From NCBI RefSeq assembly GCF_018986435.1, contig NZ_JAHMIN010000026.1:91490-155489 (forward strand): a DNA stretch of 64,000 nt, given 5' to 3'. Position numbers and translations under genes: made by a program. The DNA comes from Hahella sp. HN01. GTDB lineage: Bacteria; Pseudomonadota; Gammaproteobacteria; Pseudomonadales; Oleiphilaceae. Shown here one piece after another: positions 62,850 through 64,000 of the stretch; position 1 is the first letter of the stretch; each line of letters opens with the position of its first letter. The notes beneath the pieces are model-generated. The model worked only from the letters and a program-made list of their open reading frames with translations. It ran no database searches and had not been told where the DNA came from.

Positions 62850-63578
62850 TCAACGGATATGACGTCCGCCATCGAGCTTGATTTCCCGCCCGGTCATATA
62901 CGAGCAGTCCAGGATAAAGGCGATCGCCTGCCAGACCACGTCGGGACCGGGCTCAATCCCAAGGGCGGACTTCCTTAAGGTTTTAGTTCGGTAGTCCGGA
63001 TCGTCGCCGTCATTGAACATCAATAACGATGGAGCGATAGTGTTTACCTTGATATGCGGCGCGTAGCGTTTGGCGAAAGATCGGGTCATGCTTTCCATTC
63101 CCCCTTTCGCGGCGGCGTACGCAATATGGTTGTCACTTCCTTTTTCAACCACGTAATCGGAAATATGAATGATATCGGACCATGGGTTACGTCCCTGCTC
63201 CAGCAGGTCGTAACAATGCATATTCAGCAGGTAAGGCGCCGTCATGTGTATCGCCACCATATCCTGCATCACCGCCCGGTAGTCCGTATCCTCACTCCGG
63301 TCGGGAGCCCATGAAGACGCGTTATGTATCAACGCCCTAAGTGGACCCACTTCCTCCTTTAACCGTCGTATAAGCCGTTCGACGGAGCTTTGTTCCGTAA
63401 AATCCACCTGCAGACATATCGCCCCGCGCTCCCGCAGTTCGGCGATTTCCGGCCGCTCGGAGCGATAGGTCATAGCGACCCGCTCGCCTTTTTCAAGCAA
63501 CCGCTGCAGACAATGGAGCCCAACCCTTTGGGCCGCTCCGGTTATTAATATTGTTCCTTGGCTAGTCCAATTCACCAC
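62850..63578 (-). CDS. folM: Dihydromonapterin reductase FolM (SDR)
   Basis: 242 residues, short-chain dehydrogenase. Cofactor site ITGAAQRVGLHCLQRLLEKG (about 12-31), NAS in IHNASSW, catalytic Tyr/Lys in HIAYAAAKGGME (about 152-163). Ends RPGREIKLDGGRHIR-like. Reduces dihydromonapterin to tetrahydromonapterin, the phenylalanine hydroxylase cofactor in Pseudomonas, with secondary dihydrofolate reductase activity. Starts with GTG. Linked to folE. Confidence 0.9.
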   Translation of the reverse strand: MVNWTSQGTILITGAAQRVGLHCLQRLLEKGERVAMTYRSERPEIAELRERGAICLQVDFTEQSSVERLIRRLKEEVGPLRALIHNASSWAPDRSEDTDYRAVMQDMVAIHMTAPYLLNMHCYDLLEQGRNPWSDIIHISDYVVEKGSDNHIAYAAAKGGMESMTRSFAKRYAPHIKVNTIAPSLLMFNDGDDPDYRTKTLRKSALGIEPGPDVVWQAIAFILDCSYMTGREIKLDGGRHIR

Positions 63579-63690
63579 ACAAACCTGTATCCAATGAATT
63601 CATGTCCAGTAGGCTGCGGCGCCGGCCGCATACCCTTTGTGTCATCCTCAAGCGTCGGCGCTCTCCCAGGCCGGCTTGTCGCTGCGGTAA

Positions 63691-64000
63691 TTACTCCGCT
63701 ATCAGCCAATCAGCGCTACAGGAGGCTTTGGGGTCGCCGCGAAGGGCTTCGCTGAGGTGCGCCCAACCCGCCTGCAGTTGCTCATCGAGCCGCCAGGGCG
63801 GATTGACCACAAGCATACCACTTCCGTACATTCCGCGCGCCACCGGCGTTAAGATCAACTCGCTGCGCAGCGTCTTGTGCAAAGGAAGCTGGCGCATCAA
63901 CTCAAGCATTTGTTCATGACGCTTCTCCGCAAGTACGGGATACCAGATGGCGATGACCGCGTTCGACCACTTCTTCGTAAGTTTGCTTACATAGGCGGGA
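63691..64000 (-). CDS. rlmJ: 23S rRNA (adenine2030-N6)-methyltransferase RlmJ, C-terminal part
   Basis: The visible part, about 102 residues, is the end of RlmJ and is cut by the window edge. It shows VIAIWYPVL, LILTPVARGMYGSGMLVVNPPWRLDEQL, matching the RlmJ C-terminal region with the catalytic NPPW motif, and ends WLIAE. It modifies A2030 of 23S rRNA. An internal Met at 63909 is not the start: the frame continues upstream out of the window. Confidence 0.9.
   Translation of the reverse strand, partial: PAYVSKLTKKWSNAVIAIWYPVLAEKRHEQMLELMRQLPLHKTLRSELILTPVARGMYGSGMLVVNPPWRLDEQLQAGWAHLSEALRGDPKASCSADWLIAE

Noticed and set aside
1-64000. CRISPR arrays, tRNA or rRNA genes, insertion sequences and prophage genes
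   Set aside because: None found: no regularly spaced repeats, no tRNA-like cloverleaf noticed in the gaps, no transposase or phage structural proteins. The isolated SAM-like domain at 2242 is the only recombinase-like element.

Overview
The window looks like chromosomal DNA of a marine gammaproteobacterium of the Hahella / Oceanospirillales-Pseudomonadales type. This rests on gene content and order. There is a ftsY-ftsE-ftsX-rpoH cluster with rsmD divergent, a gshB-tonB-yqgE-ruvX-pyrR-pyrB-pyrC' cluster containing a degenerate dihydroorotase as in pseudomonads, and a complete pilGHIJK-chpABC twitching chemosensory operon facing away from gshB. Naming the genus Hahella is an inference from overall resemblance; no search was run. 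Coding density is high, with no rRNA, tRNA, CRISPR, prophage or complete insertion sequence visible.

Layout. 1-6.7 kb is mixed: an ABC exporter gene at the left edge with its reading frame broken between membrane and ATPase domains, a DUF4442 protein, acyl-CoA-binding protein, an isolated integrase-type SAM-like domain, a VanZ-type membrane protein with a C-terminal sugar-binding-like domain, greB, and a TetR regulator. 6.7-16.4 kb holds a two-component system, djlA, hyi-garR, rpoH, ftsXEY and rsmD. 16.4-25.9 kb holds a large lipoprotein, a delta-9 type desaturase behind a perfect FabR/DesT-like palindrome, mutM, cysQ, yrfG-hslR-hslO and pckA. 25.9-30.3 kb is a three-gene TRAP-type transport operon on the minus strand: a lipoprotein resembling TatT, a DUF6091-like binding protein and a fused permease. 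30.6-37.4 kb holds an HU gene, a helix-hairpin-helix protein, the pyrimidine genes and gshB.

37.7-52.1 kb is the Pil-Chp system. Its 2726-residue ChpA kinase carries seven histidine phosphotransfer modules, one module with Thr and one with Gln at the acceptor position, then a CheA core, a CheW-like domain and a receiver. 52.1-64 kb holds an isolated malE, zur-znuC-znuB behind a Zur-box-like site, phaC, an orphan CHASE-like sensor, an AraC regulator, a 34-codon gene with its own ribosome binding site and strong terminator, a SIMPL protein, an AspA/AstE-type amidohydrolase, folE, folM and the end of rlmJ.

Most of the window is conserved housekeeping and motility DNA, and I found no clear multigene novel system. 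The best candidates for something undescribed are the 34-residue cysteine-terminated peptide gene at 60066-60170, a possible minus-strand small RNA ending at the orphan terminator at 5142-5169, the TRAP operon with an unusual periplasmic insert and lipoprotein partner, and the altered phosphotransfer modules of ChpA.
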